Positions 30,659 to 40,895 are shown, numbered from the stretch's first letter. The stretch is 64,000 nt of DNA from Aquipuribacter nitratireducens (GCF_037860835.1 NZ_JBBEOG010000001.1:708823-772822); one strand, 5' to 3'. Notes: generated by a model from the sequence alone, not told the origin. Program-made: numbers and translations.

Positions 30659-31087
30659 TCACGACGGCACCGCCTCGACCGGGCCGGGGACCGCGGCCGC
30701 ACCGATGTGGACGACCCGCGTGCGGTCGGGCCCCCGCACGAGCCGCTCGTCCTCGTCCTCGAGCAGCGGGGCCTGCACGACACGGTCGACGCACGCCCCC
30801 ACCGCCTCGTCGGACTCCAGGACGACGACCACGAGGACCCCGCCGTCCGGCTGCCTCGACCGCAGCAGCCCGACGAGTCCCGGGAGGTCGTGGACGGCGG
30901 GCCAGATGCGCCGCTCGAACGCGTGCTGCTCGGCCCGGACGAGGTCGGGCGCTCGGGGCCCGTGGAACTCCAGGACGAGCAGCCGGGTGGCGACGTGCGC
31001 GGGGCCGGGTGCCCACGTCGACGCGGCGGCGTGGTCGCGGCGCGGCCCCGCCGCGCGGTCGTCGGTGTCGGTACGGCTCGTGAGCAC
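30659..31087 (-). CDS. Hypothetical protein, possible dimeric alpha/beta-barrel
   Basis: 142 aa, not recognised. After a polar 30-residue N-terminus it reads like a ferredoxin-like/ABM-type domain: ATRLLVLEFHGPRAPDLVRA, an amphipathic helix, LPGLVGLLRSRQPDGGVLVV, then LESDEAVGACVDRV. Such domains occur in small monooxygenases and stress proteins; this is a weak fold guess. GTG 31087 is chosen for the GAGGAGG 5 bases upstream, a strong site; the open frame extends 32 codons further. Divergent from the large LuxR regulator, so it may be its target. Confidence 0.65.
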   Translation of the reverse strand: MLTSRTDTDDRAAGPRRDHAAASTWAPGPAHVATRLLVLEFHGPRAPDLVRAEQHAFERRIWPAVHDLPGLVGLLRSRQPDGGVLVVVVLESDEAVGACVDRVVQAPLLEDEDERLVRGPDRTRVVHIGAAAVPGPVEAVPS

Positions 31088-31212
31088 GGGGGCCTCCTCG
31101 GGTGGTGTCCCCACGCTGCCGCCCGCGCGCGGGCCGGGGATCCGTGCCGGTACGGACGTCACCACGGAGATCTCCCTGGTCACGGAGCGCCGCGCCCGGC
31201 GATACTGCGGAC

Positions 31213-33984
31213 GTGCCGGAGGCGGGGCAGACGCCGGGTGGCCCGCTCGTCGGTCGGGACGAGGAGCTCGCCACGCTCCGGGACGCCCTGGTCGCGGCGA
31301 GCGGGCACGACGGACGGGTCGCGCTCGTGACCGGTCCCGCCGGGGTCGGGAAGACGACCCTCGTGACCGCGGCCTGCCGCGACACGAGGCGCCCCGTCGC
31401 GGTGGGCCGGTGCGCCGCCGACACGGCCGCCGTCCCCCTGTGGCCGTGGCGCCGGGCGGCGCACGGCACCCCCGCCGCGACCGTGCTCGAGCGGCTGGCG
31501 CGGGAGGAGTCGACCGGTGCGGGGGCCGGCGGACTCGCCTCCGAGCACCTCGCCCGGACCGCCGAAGCCGCCGACGCGGTCGCGGAGGGGATCGACGGAG
31601 GGACCGTCGTCGTCCTCGAGGACCTGCACTGGGCGGATGCGTGGAGCACGGAGCTCCTCGGGCACCTCGGCGTGCACGCGAGCGGCGGGCCGACCCTCGT
31701 CGCGACGAGCCGCCGGCCGCCCGTCGCCGCCGGTCTCGCCGACCTGCTCCGCGTGCCGACCACGTGCCACGTGCCGCTGGCCGGGCTCGGCGTCGAGGCC
31801 GTCGCCGCCTACCTCGCGGCGACCGAGGGGCGCGAGGTGACGCCGGCCCGGGTGGCGGAGGTCACGGCGGCCACGGGCGGCCTGCCGTGGCTGCTGGCCG
31901 CGACAGTGGGCCGGGACCCGGGACGGGCCCGCGCCGACGTCGCGGCGGCCGCCCTGGCGGGCCTGGACGCGGCCCAGCGGGACGTCCTCACGACGGCCGC
32001 CGTGCTGGGGGAGGTGCTCGACCTCGACCTGCTGACGGCCGTCACCGGCCGCTCCCGCGCGGAGGTGGCGGGCGCCCTCTCGCTCGCCCGGGGGGCGGGC
32101 GTGGTCCGCGACGGCCGTTTCGTCCACGACCTCGTCCGCGAGGTGGTCGCCGAGCACGCGCGCGCGGATCCTGCCGACCTGTGCCTGGCCGCGGCCGAGC
32201 ACGTCCTCGCGAGCGGAGACCCCGCCCGCTCGCTCACGTGGTGGGTGCGCTCGCCGCCCGCCGCGTCGGTCCGCAGGAGGGGCGCCGGCGCGGCGGCCGA
32301 CGCGGCCCGGGCGGCCGTGCTCCGCGGGACCCTCGACGACGCCCGCCGGCTCCTCGACGGCTGGTCGGGCGACCCGGCCGTGTCGGGCGAGCCCGCACTG
32401 CTCGCCGATCTGTGCCTGCTCCAGGCCGAGGTGGCGTTCGGGGCCGGCGCGATCGGGGCGTGCCTGGAGCACCTGGCGCGCGCCGCCGAGGCGGCCGTGG
32501 CGACCGCGCCGCCAGATCGGGCGGGACTGCTCGCCAGGACGGCGCTCACCTGCTGGGGGGTCGGCTACCCGCAGGCCCGCGACGCCGTCATCGGCTTCTG
32601 CGAGCTCGCTCTCGCGGAGGAGCAGCCCGCGGACGTCCGGGCCCGGCTCGTCGCGCAGCTGGCCGCCGCCGTCGCCGACGTGCCCGACCTGCCCCGGGCC
32701 AGGGCGCTGACGGTCCAGGCGGTCGCCCTCGCGCGGGCGAGCGGGGACGACCGCGCCCTCCTCGACGCCGCTCGCGCCGAGGAGATCACGCTCGTCGAGG
32801 CCGGCGACTGCGGCGCGGCACGCTGGGACGTGGCGACGCGGGCGGTCGCGGCCGCCTCGCGGCTCGGCCTGGTCCTCCCGCTCGTGATCGCGCACGGCTG
32901 GCAGCTGACCGCGTCGCTCGAGCTCGCCCGCCCCGCCGCCGCCGAGGACGCCGTCACCGCGATGGAGGGCATCGGTCGCCGCCACGGCGGGTACCCGCGC
33001 TGGCACGCGTGCCGCGCGGGGGCGGCCCTCGCCGCGATGCGGGGGCGCTTCGCCGAGGGCGCCGCCCTGAACGCGGCGGCGCTGGAGGCGGTGCCCGCCG
33101 CCCACGACCCGGTGGCGAACGGGCTCGCCCACCAGCTCGGCCTCCACATGGCGTGGGTGAGCGGGGACGTCTCGTGGCTGCTGCCGACGACGGAGGCGAC
33201 CCTGGCGGAGCACCCGGCGATCCCGGTGGTCCTCGTCGCGCGGGCGGTGCTGGCGCACCTGAGGGGGGAGCGGTCGACCGCGGCGCAGATCGTCGCGCAG
33301 CTGGTGGCGCTGCCGCCGGAGGAGCTGTGGGACGAACGGGGCCGGGCGGTGGCCTTCCACCTCGCGCAGCTCGTCTGCGAGGCCGGTGAGCCGGAGCAGG
33401 TCCGTTGGATGCTCGCGGTGCTCGACGGCTTCCGCGAGCACGACGGCGTCATCGGCGTCCACACCGCGCACGTCGTGGGGTCGCCGCGCCGGGTGATCGG
33501 GCTGCTCCACGCCCGGCAGGGCGAGCACGTCGCCGCCGAGCAGCACCTGCGGGCCGCGCTCGCGGCGGACTCCGCGATGTCCGCGGCGCCGTTCGTCGTC
33601 CACGACCTGCTCGGGCTCGCCGAGGTCGCCGCCGCCACCGGTCGCGGCGGCGAGGCCGCGGCGCTCGCCTCACGAGCGGCCCGCGGGGCCCGCGCCCTCG
33701 GCATGCCCGGTCCGGGGAAGCGGGCACGGCGGCTCCTCGGCACAGGGGAGCCCGCGGGCGCGGGGAGTCCCCTGACCCCGCGCGAGCGCGAGGTGATGGC
33801 GCTCGTCCGCCGCGGCTCGTCGAACCACGAGATCGCCTCGAGGCTGTACCTGTCGGAGCGCACGGTCGAGACCCACGTCAGCAACCTCCTCCGCAAGCTC
33901 GGGCACGCCAACCGGCGGGAGCTGCTCGTCGCCGACGGCCCGGGTCCCCACGAGCAGGGTCCCGCCGGGTCGGGCCCCGTCTGA
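31213..33984 (+). CDS. LuxR-family regulator with AAA/STAND ATPase domain
   Basis: 923 aa. Large ATP-binding LuxR-type regulator. Walker A GPAGVGKTT at residues 41-49, Walker B VVVLEDLHWADAW near 135, a winged-helix region (AQRDVLTTAAVLGEVLDLDL), a long helical TPR-like middle section, and a C-terminal LuxR helix-turn-helix (LTPREREVMALVRRGSSNHE ... SERTVETHVSNLLRKLG, about 855-905). Such proteins couple ligand binding and ATP-driven oligomerisation to transcription activation; the ligand is unknown. GTG 31213 follows GATACT (31201-31206) by 6 bases. Confidence 0.9.
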   Translation: MPEAGQTPGGPLVGRDEELATLRDALVAASGHDGRVALVTGPAGVGKTTLVTAACRDTRRPVAVGRCAADTAAVPLWPWRRAAHGTPAATVLERLAREESTGAGAGGLASEHLARTAEAADAVAEGIDGGTVVVLEDLHWADAWSTELLGHLGVHASGGPTLVATSRRPPVAAGLADLLRVPTTCHVPLAGLGVEAVAAYLAATEGREVTPARVAEVTAATGGLPWLLAATVGRDPGRARADVAAAALAGLDAAQRDVLTTAAVLGEVLDLDLLTAVTGRSRAEVAGALSLARGAGVVRDGRFVHDLVREVVAEHARADPADLCLAAAEHVLASGDPARSLTWWVRSPPAASVRRRGAGAAADAARAAVLRGTLDDARRLLDGWSGDPAVSGEPALLADLCLLQAEVAFGAGAIGACLEHLARAAEAAVATAPPDRAGLLARTALTCWGVGYPQARDAVIGFCELALAEEQPADVRARLVAQLAAAVADVPDLPRARALTVQAVALARASGDDRALLDAARAEEITLVEAGDCGAARWDVATRAVAAASRLGLVLPLVIAHGWQLTASLELARPAAAEDAVTAMEGIGRRHGGYPRWHACRAGAALAAMRGRFAEGAALNAAALEAVPAAHDPVANGLAHQLGLHMAWVSGDVSWLLPTTEATLAEHPAIPVVLVARAVLAHLRGERSTAAQIVAQLVALPPEELWDERGRAVAFHLAQLVCEAGEPEQVRWMLAVLDGFREHDGVIGVHTAHVVGSPRRVIGLLHARQGEHVAAEQHLRAALAADSAMSAAPFVVHDLLGLAEVAAATGRGGEAAALASRAARGARALGMPGPGKRARRLLGTGEPAGAGSPLTPREREVMALVRRGSSNHEIASRLYLSERTVETHVSNLLRKLGHANRRELLVADGPGPHEQGPAGSGPV

Positions 33985-33997
33985 GCGGACCGGTCCG

Positions 33998-34669
33998 TCA
34001 GGGCCTCGGGTCGCGGCCGAGCAGCCGGTGCAGGGCGAGCAGGCTGACCGCACCGGTGAGCGGCACGCCCCACAGCGGGATGAGGGCCATCGGGGTCTCC
34101 AGCAGCGTCCGCATGAGCGGGTCGCCGAGCAGCGTGAACGCGAGGCCCGTCCCGACCGCCACGACGAAGTCGCCGAAGCTGAAGAGGTGGAAGCCGAGGT
34201 AGGCCCGTCGCCGGGCGGCGCCGTGCAACCGGGCGCCGACGAGGACGACGAGCGGTGCGAGCGCACCGGCGACGAGGTCGCCCCACGCGGCGTTGGCGAC
34301 GAACTGCGGGGGCAGCAGCCCGCGAGCGCCGACGGCGAAGAAGACGAGAGCGGCGGGCACCCGCCAGGCGTTGAACCACGTGAGGTGCGCGATGTCGACC
34401 TCCGCGACCGCACGCCGGCTCGTGGGGTCGAGACGGACGCCGAGCAGGGGGAGGGCGATGCCGAGGACGACGAGCAGCGGCAGCACGGTGAGCGGCAGGC
34501 GCGCCAGGGCACCCGAGACCGACAGCGCGAGCACGGCGCCGCCCCACGCGAGCACCGTGAGGGTCCACGTGAGGGCGACACGTCCCGGGTGCCCCTGCGG
34601 AGCCGCGGAGGTGGCGGGAGCCGCCGGCGGGGAGGGTGGCCGGTCGGCGAGTTCATAATCTGTACTCAT
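33998..34669 (-). CDS. Hypothetical polytopic membrane protein, probable HxlR target
   Basis: 223 aa, not recognised. A polar N-terminus of about 30 residues is followed by roughly six hydrophobic segments: ALTWTLTVLAWGGAVLALSV, LPLTVLPLLVVLGIALPLLG, VPAALVFFAVGARGLLP, LVAGALAPLVVLVGARLHG, FGDFVVAVGTGLAFTLLG and the last near 190-215. It diverges from hxlR over a 60-bp region containing a perfect palindrome. Reverse-strand TTGACT (34706-34701) and a weak CATCGT hexamer ending 7 bases before the ATG fit a leaderless promoter inside that palindrome. Repression or control by the HxlR protein is inference. Confidence 0.75.
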   Translation of the reverse strand: MSTDYELADRPPSPPAAPATSAAPQGHPGRVALTWTLTVLAWGGAVLALSVSGALARLPLTVLPLLVVLGIALPLLGVRLDPTSRRAVAEVDIAHLTWFNAWRVPAALVFFAVGARGLLPPQFVANAAWGDLVAGALAPLVVLVGARLHGAARRRAYLGFHLFSFGDFVVAVGTGLAFTLLGDPLMRTLLETPMALIPLWGVPLTGAVSLLALHRLLGRDPRP

Positions 34670-34688
34670 GGGAGAGACGATGCTCCCG

Positions 34689-34711
34689 GTGGGTTGAGAA
34701 AGTCAACCCAC
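34689..34711. promoter_or_regulatory. Palindromic operator between hxlR and membrane-protein gene
   Basis: Perfect inverted repeat of 9 bp: GTGGGTTGA (34689-34697), spacer GAAAG, then TCAACCCAC (34703-34711). The arms contain a -35-like hexamer on each strand: TTGAGA (34694-34699) for hxlR, 17 bases from GAGGAT (34717-34722), and TTGACT on the reverse strand for the divergent gene. A dimer bound here would block both promoters. Size and symmetry fit an HxlR-family dimer. Confidence 0.75.
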
Positions 34712-34729
34712 TGAGGGAGGATCGGTCGC

Positions 34730-35167
34730 GTGACCACCGTCCGCCCGTGCTCCGTCCACGACGCCCTCGAGCTGCTGGGGCCCCGGTGGACGTTCCTCGT
34801 GCTGCGCGAGCTCATGTTCGGCACCACCCGTTTCGACGCGGTCGTCGCCGCGACCGGGGCATCCCGCAACCTCGTCGCGGAGCGGCTGCGGCGTCTGGAG
34901 GAGGCGGGGCTCGTCCGGCGTGACACGTACCAGGAGCACCCGCCGCGCCACGACTACCGGCTGACCGACGAGGGCCGACGGGTCGCGGAGGTCCTGCTCG
35001 TCCTCATGCGGGTGGGCGACGAGCGCCGTGACGACGAGCCCCCGGTGCGCTGGCACCACGGGAGCGGCGGCGACCGGCACGAGCTCGACGTCGAGCTCGT
35101 GTGCCGGCGCTGCGGCCGACCGGCGTCGGAGGGGCTCGGCGACCCCGTCGGTCGCGGAGCGCCCTGA
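34730..35167 (+). CDS. HxlR-family transcriptional regulator
   Basis: 145 aa. HxlR/MarR-like winged-helix regulator. Family signature: CSVHDALELLGPRWTFLVLR, MFGTTRFDAVVAATGASRNL, RRLEEAGLVRR and YRLTDEGRRVAEVL. An added C-terminal zinc-ribbon-like pair (VCRRCGRP) may bind metal or stabilise the dimer. GTG 34730 lies 7 bases after GAGGAT, which could serve as -10 of a leaderless mRNA or as a Shine-Dalgarno (GGGAGG). Probably autoregulates through the palindrome upstream. Confidence 0.88.
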   Translation: MTTVRPCSVHDALELLGPRWTFLVLRELMFGTTRFDAVVAATGASRNLVAERLRRLEEAGLVRRDTYQEHPPRHDYRLTDEGRRVAEVLLVLMRVGDERRDDEPPVRWHHGSGGDRHELDVELVCRRCGRPASEGLGDPVGRGAP

Positions 35168-35183
35168 GGCGACCTCCGGTGGG

Positions 35184-35254
35184 AGCGGGTGACGGGAATC
35201 GAACCCGCACGACCAGCTTGGAAGGCTGGAGTTCTACCATTGAACTACACCCGC
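35184..35254 (-). tRNA. tRNA-Gly (anticodon TCC)
   Basis: 71 nt, read on the reverse strand: acceptor GCGGGTG pairs with CACCCGC; anticodon arm CCAGC/GCTGG encloses the loop CTTCCAA (anticodon TCC); T-loop TTCGATT. CCA is not encoded. Follows hxlR in opposite orientation. Confidence 0.97.
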
Positions 35255-35279
35255 ACGGCGCCCTCCCGGGCGCGCGGAC

Positions 35280-35792
35280 CTACCGTACCGGCACGCCGTC
35301 GGCGTGGTCGGCGCCGGCCGTCGCGGCCCGGAGCCGGCGCGCCACCTCGCCGAGCACCACGCCGTACACCAGGTGCGCCACGACCATCGACACGGCTCGG
35401 TCGCGCCGGTCGTCCTCCGCCGACGGCATCGCCCGCACCGCGGGCACCCACCCGAGGTACGCCGAGGCCCACACCGCGAGGCCGTACCCGGCGCCGGCGA
35501 GCCACCGCGGGACCGCCGCCGGCACCAGCGGGTCGATCACACCCCAGGCACCGCCCGCCACGGCGCCGAAGACGGCGTGGTCGACGGCGGTCGCGGCGCG
35601 TCGGGCCGGCTCGGGCAGGTCGACGCCGATCGCCTGCAGCGCACGGTCGGTCAGCCGCCGCGGCGGCGCAGTACCGAGCAGGCCCGCGCCCCTCGCGCCC
35701 CACACGACCGCGCTCATCGGCACCGTCGCGACGCCGCCCGCGACGGCGCCCGCGACGACACGCAAGATCGCCCGGCTCACCGTCCCGACCAC
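35280..35792 (-). CDS. Hypothetical small membrane protein
   Basis: 170 aa from GTG 35792 (GTG 35780 is an alternative). Contains Gly/Ala-rich hydrophobic segments: VVAGAVAGGVATVPMSAVVWG, HAVFGAVAGGAWGVIDPLVP, WLAGAGYGLAVWASAYLGW and VVAHLVYGVVLGEVARRL, i.e. about four transmembrane or membrane-inserted helices. It resembles DUF1440/DUF6789-type proteins of unknown function, a weak match. A GGGGAGG 12 bases before the start is rather far for a ribosome site. Divergent from the F420-type reductase. Confidence 0.6.
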   Translation of the reverse strand: MVGTVSRAILRVVAGAVAGGVATVPMSAVVWGARGAGLLGTAPPRRLTDRALQAIGVDLPEPARRAATAVDHAVFGAVAGGAWGVIDPLVPAAVPRWLAGAGYGLAVWASAYLGWVPAVRAMPSAEDDRRDRAVSMVVAHLVYGVVLGEVARRLRAATAGADHADGVPVR

Positions 35793-35855
35793 GGTCCGCC
35801 CGTACCTCCCCGCCGCCGCCGCAAACCCGGCCCCCGGCGCGCGTACGGTCGTGGG

Positions 35856-36329
35856 GTGAGCGGCGAGCAGGCGCAGGACCACGTGTGGGCGGACGCCGCG
35901 GCGCACGTGGCGGCCTACGAGGCGAGCGACGGCGCCGTCGGCCACGACTGGCTGGGTCGGCCCCACCTGCTCCTGCGGACGACGGGTCGGCGCACGGGTC
36001 GCGTGCGCACCGTCCCGCTCGCCTACGCCCGGCTCCCGGCGGTGGACGGCGCCGCGCGGTACGTCGTCGCCGCCAGCGCCGGCGGTGCCGAGCGACACCC
36101 CGCCTGGTACCTCAACCTCGTCGCCGACCCCCGCGTCGAGGTCCAGGTCCGGGCGGACCGCTGGTCCACGACGGCGGACCCGCTCACCGACGAGCCGCAC
36201 GACGTCGTGGAGGGCGCGTGGGCCGCCCTGACCGACGTCTGGTCCGGCTTCGCCCGCTACCGCGCCGGCACACGACGGCGGATCCCCGTCGTGCTCCTCG
36301 ACGCACCCGCCGCCGTCGACCGGTCCTGA
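35856..36329 (+). CDS. Deazaflavin (F420)-dependent nitroreductase-family protein
   Basis: 157 aa. DUF385/Ddn-type split beta-barrel protein; family members use F420H2 (or a flavin) to reduce quinones or nitro compounds. Signature: LLLRTTGRRTGRVRTVPLAY, then AGGAERHPAWYLNLVADPRVEVQV. It ends with RYRAGTRRRIPVVLLDA. GTG 35856 follows TACGGT (35844-35849) by 6 bases, a leaderless-type start. Substrate unknown. Confidence 0.85.
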   Translation: MSGEQAQDHVWADAAAHVAAYEASDGAVGHDWLGRPHLLLRTTGRRTGRVRTVPLAYARLPAVDGAARYVVAASAGGAERHPAWYLNLVADPRVEVQVRADRWSTTADPLTDEPHDVVEGAWAALTDVWSGFARYRAGTRRRIPVVLLDAPAAVDRS

Positions 36330-36345
36330 CGAGGGCCCCGGGGAC

Positions 36346-36351
36346 TACGCT
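36346..36351 (+). promoter_or_regulatory. -10 element of tRNA-Pro
   Basis: TACGCT lies 25 bases before the 5' end of the mature tRNA-Pro, suitable for a short pre-tRNA leader. No good -35 is seen. Confidence 0.45.
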
Positions 36352-36376
36352 GACCCCGCCGGTGGGCAGCCGGCGA

Positions 36377-36450
36377 CGGGGTGTGGCGCAGCCAGGTAGC
36401 GCGTCCGCTTTGGGAGCGGAAGGCCCCCGGTTCGAATCCGGGTACCCCGA
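36377..36450 (+). tRNA. tRNA-Pro (anticodon TGG)
   Basis: 74 nt: acceptor CGGGGTG pairs with TACCCCG, discriminator A; anticodon arm TCCGC/GCGGA with loop TTTGGGA (anticodon TGG); T-arm CCCGG TTCGAAT CCGGG. CCA not encoded. Lies just upstream of tig. Confidence 0.97.
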
Positions 36451-36577
36451 CAGGCGTGCGGAGCGGCTCCCGCGAGCGCGTACCCTGGCTGGTCGCGCCG
36501 TGCTGCGCTGCCGCGTCCCGATGTGCCGTGCTGCGCCGCGCCCGTCCGCCCGTCCTCGTCCCTGTGGAGCCGTGTCC

Positions 36578-37945
36578 GTGAAGAGCACCGTCGAGTCCCT
36601 CGCCCCGACCCGCGTCAAGCTGAGCGTCGAGGTCCCCTACGAGGAGCTCCGGCCCAGCATCGACGCCGCCTACAAGACGATCGGGCAGCAGGTGCAGGTG
36701 CCGGGCTTCCGCCGCGGCAAGGTGCCCGCCCGCATCATCGACCAGCGCGTCGGGCGCGGGGCGGTCCTGCAGGAGGCCATCAACGACGCCCTCCCGAAGC
36801 TGTACCAGCAGGCGGTGACGGAGAACTCCGTCCGCGTCCTCGGTCGCCCCGAGGTCGAGGTGTCCGAGGTCCCCGACCCGGGCGCGACCGACGGCGAGCT
36901 GAAGTTCACGGCCGAGGTCGACGTCCGCCCCGACCTCGAGCTGCCCGACCTGTCCGGCATCGCCGTCGAGGTCGACGACGTCGCGGTGGGCGACGAGGAG
37001 GTCGACGCACGCCTCGACGACCTCCGCGGTCGTTTCGGCACGCTGGCCGGCGTCGACCGGCCCGCCGCGCAGGGCGACTACGTCACCCTCGACATCGTCG
37101 CGACGGTCGACGGCGACGAGGTCGACTCCGCCAGCGGCATCAGCTACGAGGTCGGGTCCGGCCAGATGCTGGAGGGCACCGACGAGGCCGTCACGGGGCT
37201 GTCCGCCGGCGAGGAGGCGATCTTCACCTCCGTCCTGCGCGGCGGCGAGCACGCGGGCGCCGAGGCCGAGATCACCGTCACGGTGGGGGCCGTCAAGGAG
37301 CGCGTCCTGCCCGAGGCGGACGACGACTTCGCCCAGCTCGCGAGCGAGTTCGACACCATCGACGAGCTGCGCGCCGACCTGCGCCACCAGGTCGAGCAGA
37401 CGAAGAAGGTCGAGCAGGGCGTCCAGGCGCGCGAGAAGGTCATCGAGGCGCTCCTCGCCGCGGTCGAGGTGCCCGTCCCCGCCGGCCTCGTCGAGGAGGA
37501 GGTCGCGCGCCACCTCGAGAGCGAGGGCAAGGAGTCCGACGACCCGCACGGCGAGGAGATCCGGCCCGACGCGGAGAAGGCCCTCCAGGGGCAGCTCCTG
37601 CTCGACGCCCTCGCCGAGCGCGAGCAGGTCACCGTCGCGCGCGAGGAGCTCATCCAGTTCCTCGTCTCCAGCTCGCGCCAGTACGGCATGGACCCGAACG
37701 AGTTCGCCAAGGCCGTCGACGAGGCGGGCCAGGTGCCGGCCATGGTGCAGGAGGTCGGGCGCCGCAAGGCCCTCGCCGTCGCCCTGGCCGCCGCCACCGT
37801 CACCGACGCGTCCGGCAACACCGTCGACCTCGAGGAGTCGCTGTCGCGGCAGGCGGCCGGCGTCCCGCAGCCGCCCGCCGAGGTCGTCGAGGAGGTCGCG
37901 GCCGCCGACGCCGAGGCGGCGGACGCCGAGGTCGTCCAGGCCTGA
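36578..37945 (+). CDS. tig: Trigger factor
   Basis: 455-aa ribosome-associated chaperone and prolyl isomerase. N-terminal ribosome-binding domain contains the FRRGK signature ([15 protein letters not shown]); a PPIase domain (about 160-245, [14 protein letters not shown]) and a long helical C-terminal domain follow; it ends in an Ala/Glu-rich tail. GTG 36578 is preferred: GGAG lies 9 bases upstream, while GTG 36572 would be too close. A -10-like TACCCT at 36481-36486 gives a roughly 90-nt leader after tRNA-Pro. Order tig-clpP1-clpP2-clpX as in actinobacteria generally. Confidence 0.96.
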   Translation: MKSTVESLAPTRVKLSVEVPYEELRPSIDAAYKTIGQQVQVPGFRRGKVPARIIDQRVGRGAVLQEAINDALPKLYQQAVTENSVRVLGRPEVEVSEVPDPGATDGELKFTAEVDVRPDLELPDLSGIAVEVDDVAVGDEEVDARLDDLRGRFGTLAGVDRPAAQGDYVTLDIVATVDGDEVDSASGISYEVGSGQMLEGTDEAVTGLSAGEEAIFTSVLRGGEHAGAEAEITVTVGAVKERVLPEADDDFAQLASEFDTIDELRADLRHQVEQTKKVEQGVQAREKVIEALLAAVEVPVPAGLVEEEVARHLESEGKESDDPHGEEIRPDAEKALQGQLLLDALAEREQVTVAREELIQFLVSSSRQYGMDPNEFAKAVDEAGQVPAMVQEVGRRKALAVALAAATVTDASGNTVDLEESLSRQAAGVPQPPAEVVEEVAAADAEAADAEVVQA

Positions 37946-37980
37946 GAGCCGCCACGCCGACAGCGAAACGCTCTCAGGCC
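37939..37980 (+). terminator. Stem-loop over tig stop codon
   Basis: An 11-bp perfect inverted repeat (GGCCTGAGAGC at 37939-37949, complement at 37970-37980) includes the tig stop codon and has a 20-base loop. It may terminate tig or protect its 3' end; the loop contains the ClgR-type site. Confidence 0.4.
37955..37965. promoter_or_regulatory. ClgR-type binding site upstream of clpP1P2
   Basis: CGCCGACAGCG matches exactly the core CGCYNANRGCG described for ClgR, the actinobacterial activator of clp genes, and is followed by AA as in the extended consensus. It is centred about 60 bases upstream of the transcript start expected from TAGGGT (38008-38013), a usual place for an activator. The clgR gene itself is not in the window. 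Confidence 0.65.
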
Positions 37981-38007
37981 GGGGAGTGGTCCCTCCGACC
38001 CCGGCGT

Positions 38008-38055
38008 TAGGGTCCGTAGCCGACGGAGCCCCGGCCGACCAGCCGCCGGGGCTCC
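38008..38055 (+). promoter_or_regulatory. clpP1 -10 element and leader hairpin
   Basis: TAGGGT (38008-38013) is the probable -10; no clear -35 is seen, fitting an activator-dependent promoter. Just after the expected start the leader holds an 11-bp perfect hairpin, GGAGCCCCGGC (38025-38035) with its complement at 38045-38055, well upstream of the clpP1 ribosome site at 38096-38101. Confidence 0.5.
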
Positions 38056-38108
38056 TCGGAACGGACCAGCCACCGGATCAGCCACGCACCCACCGTGAGG
38101 AGCACACC

Positions 38109-38762
38109 GTGACGGCCCAGCACCACCAGCCCGGCACCGGCGCCCCCGGCCTCGTCGTGCCCAGCGCGCGCACGACGTCCCCCGGGCAGTTCGGCCTCGA
38201 CGACAACGTCTACCAGCGCCTGCTGTCCCAGCGGATCATCTTCCTCGGCTCCGAGGTGCGCGACGAGAACGCCAACGCGATCTGCGCGCAGCTGCTGCTC
38301 CTGGCGGCCGAGGACCCGACGAAGGACATCTTCCTCTACATCAACTCCCCGGGCGGCTCCGTCAGCGCGGGCATGGCGATCTACGACACGATGCAGTACG
38401 TCGAGCCGGACGTCGGCACGGTCGCGATGGGTCTCGCCGCGTCGATGGGGCAGTTCCTCCTGTGCGCGGGCGCGAAGGGCAAGCGCTACGCCCTGCCCCA
38501 CTCGCGGATCATGATGCACCAGCCGCTCGGCGGCATGGGCGGCACCGCGTCCGACATCAAGATCCAGGCCGAGCAGATCGGTCACATCAAGCGGCAGATG
38601 GCCGAGCTCATCGCCGTCCACACCGGTCAGGACGTCGACACGATCACGCGCGACTCCGACCGGGACCGCTGGTTCACCGCCGAGGACGCGAAGGCGTACG
38701 GCCAGGTCGACCACGTCGTCCGCTCGTCCCACGACGTCCCGGGCGGCGGTGGCACCCAGTGA
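38109..38762 (+). CDS. clpP1: ClpP1 ATP-dependent protease proteolytic subunit
   Basis: 217 aa. Serine protease subunit that with ClpP2 forms the mixed actinobacterial ClpP1P2 core, fed by ClpX or ClpC. Nucleophile Ser112 in [11 protein letters not shown], His in [15 protein letters not shown] 38109 is supported by GAGGAG (38096-38101) 7 bases upstream. Adjacent to clpP2 with a 50-base gap. Probably ClgR-activated. Confidence 0.95.
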   Translation: MTAQHHQPGTGAPGLVVPSARTTSPGQFGLDDNVYQRLLSQRIIFLGSEVRDENANAICAQLLLLAAEDPTKDIFLYINSPGGSVSAGMAIYDTMQYVEPDVGTVAMGLAASMGQFLLCAGAKGKRYALPHSRIMMHQPLGGMGGTASDIKIQAEQIGHIKRQMAELIAVHTGQDVDTITRDSDRDRWFTAEDAKAYGQVDHVVRSSHDVPGGGGTQ

Positions 38763-38812
38763 GCGCGTACCTCGACCCGCGACGCCCGTCCGCGACCACC
38801 CCGGAGGTCTCC

Positions 38813-39460
38813 ATGGCGCAGCCCGTCCCCGCCCCGAGCAGCCGCTACATCCTGCCGAGCTTCGAGGAGCGCACGAGCTACGGCTACAAGCGCCTCGACC
38901 CGTACGCGAAGCTCTTCGAGGACCGCATCATCTTCCTCGGTGTCCAGGTCGACGACGCGTCCGCGGACGACGTCATGGCCCAGCTCATCGTGCTGGAGTC
39001 GCAGGACCCGGACCGCGACATCATCTTCTACATCAACTCGCCCGGCGGCTCGTTCACGGCGCTCACGGCGATCTACGACACGATGCAGTACATCAAGCCG
39101 GACATCCAGACGTACTGCCTCGGCCAGGCCGCCAGCGCCGCGGCGGTGCTCCTGGCGGCGGGCTCGCCCGGCAAGCGCTTCGCGCTGCCGAACGCCCGGG
39201 TGCTCATCCACCAGCCGGCCATGGCGGGCAGCGACTACGGGCAGGCCTCCGACATCGAGATCCAGGCCAACGAGGTGCAGCGCATGCGCACGTGGCTGGA
39301 GGAGACCGTGGCCCGCCACACCGGGCAGGACGTCGACAAGGTCCGCACCGACATCGAGCGCGACAAGATCCTCACCGCGCAGCAGGCCCTCGAGTACGGG
39401 CTCATCGACCAGGTCCTCGAGCCTCGCAAGGCCGCGCAGGCGGGCCTGCCGAAGGTCTGA
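38813..39460 (+). CDS. clpP2: ClpP2 ATP-dependent protease proteolytic subunit
   Basis: 215 aa. Second ClpP paralogue. Nucleophile Ser108 in [14 protein letters not shown], His in [18 protein letters not shown] 38813 follows GGAGG (38803-38807) by 5 bases. An alternative GTG at 38759, overlapping the clpP1 stop, would add 18 residues but lacks a comparable ribosome site; this second start could matter because ClpP propeptides are processed. Confidence 0.95.
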   Translation: MAQPVPAPSSRYILPSFEERTSYGYKRLDPYAKLFEDRIIFLGVQVDDASADDVMAQLIVLESQDPDRDIIFYINSPGGSFTALTAIYDTMQYIKPDIQTYCLGQAASAAAVLLAAGSPGKRFALPNARVLIHQPAMAGSDYGQASDIEIQANEVQRMRTWLEETVARHTGQDVDKVRTDIERDKILTAQQALEYGLIDQVLEPRKAAQAGLPKV

Positions 39461-39617
39461 GGGCCCTCCTCGCGCACGCCGCCGGCGCGCACGGGTGGTC
39501 CTGGACCGCGCGTGACGCGCCGGGTGGCGGGGAGGACTGCCCAGGACCGACCCTGGGAGGTAGCGTCGTAGGGTGCGCGTCGGGGCCCCCGGCGCGGCGA
39601 CACCGGAAGGACACGTG

Positions 39618-40895
<1,278 letters not shown>

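Noticed and set aside
38759..38812. GTG 38759 as the clpP2 start
   Set aside because: No ribosome site; ATG 38813 has a strong GGAGG at good spacing and gives the usual ClpP2 N-terminus.
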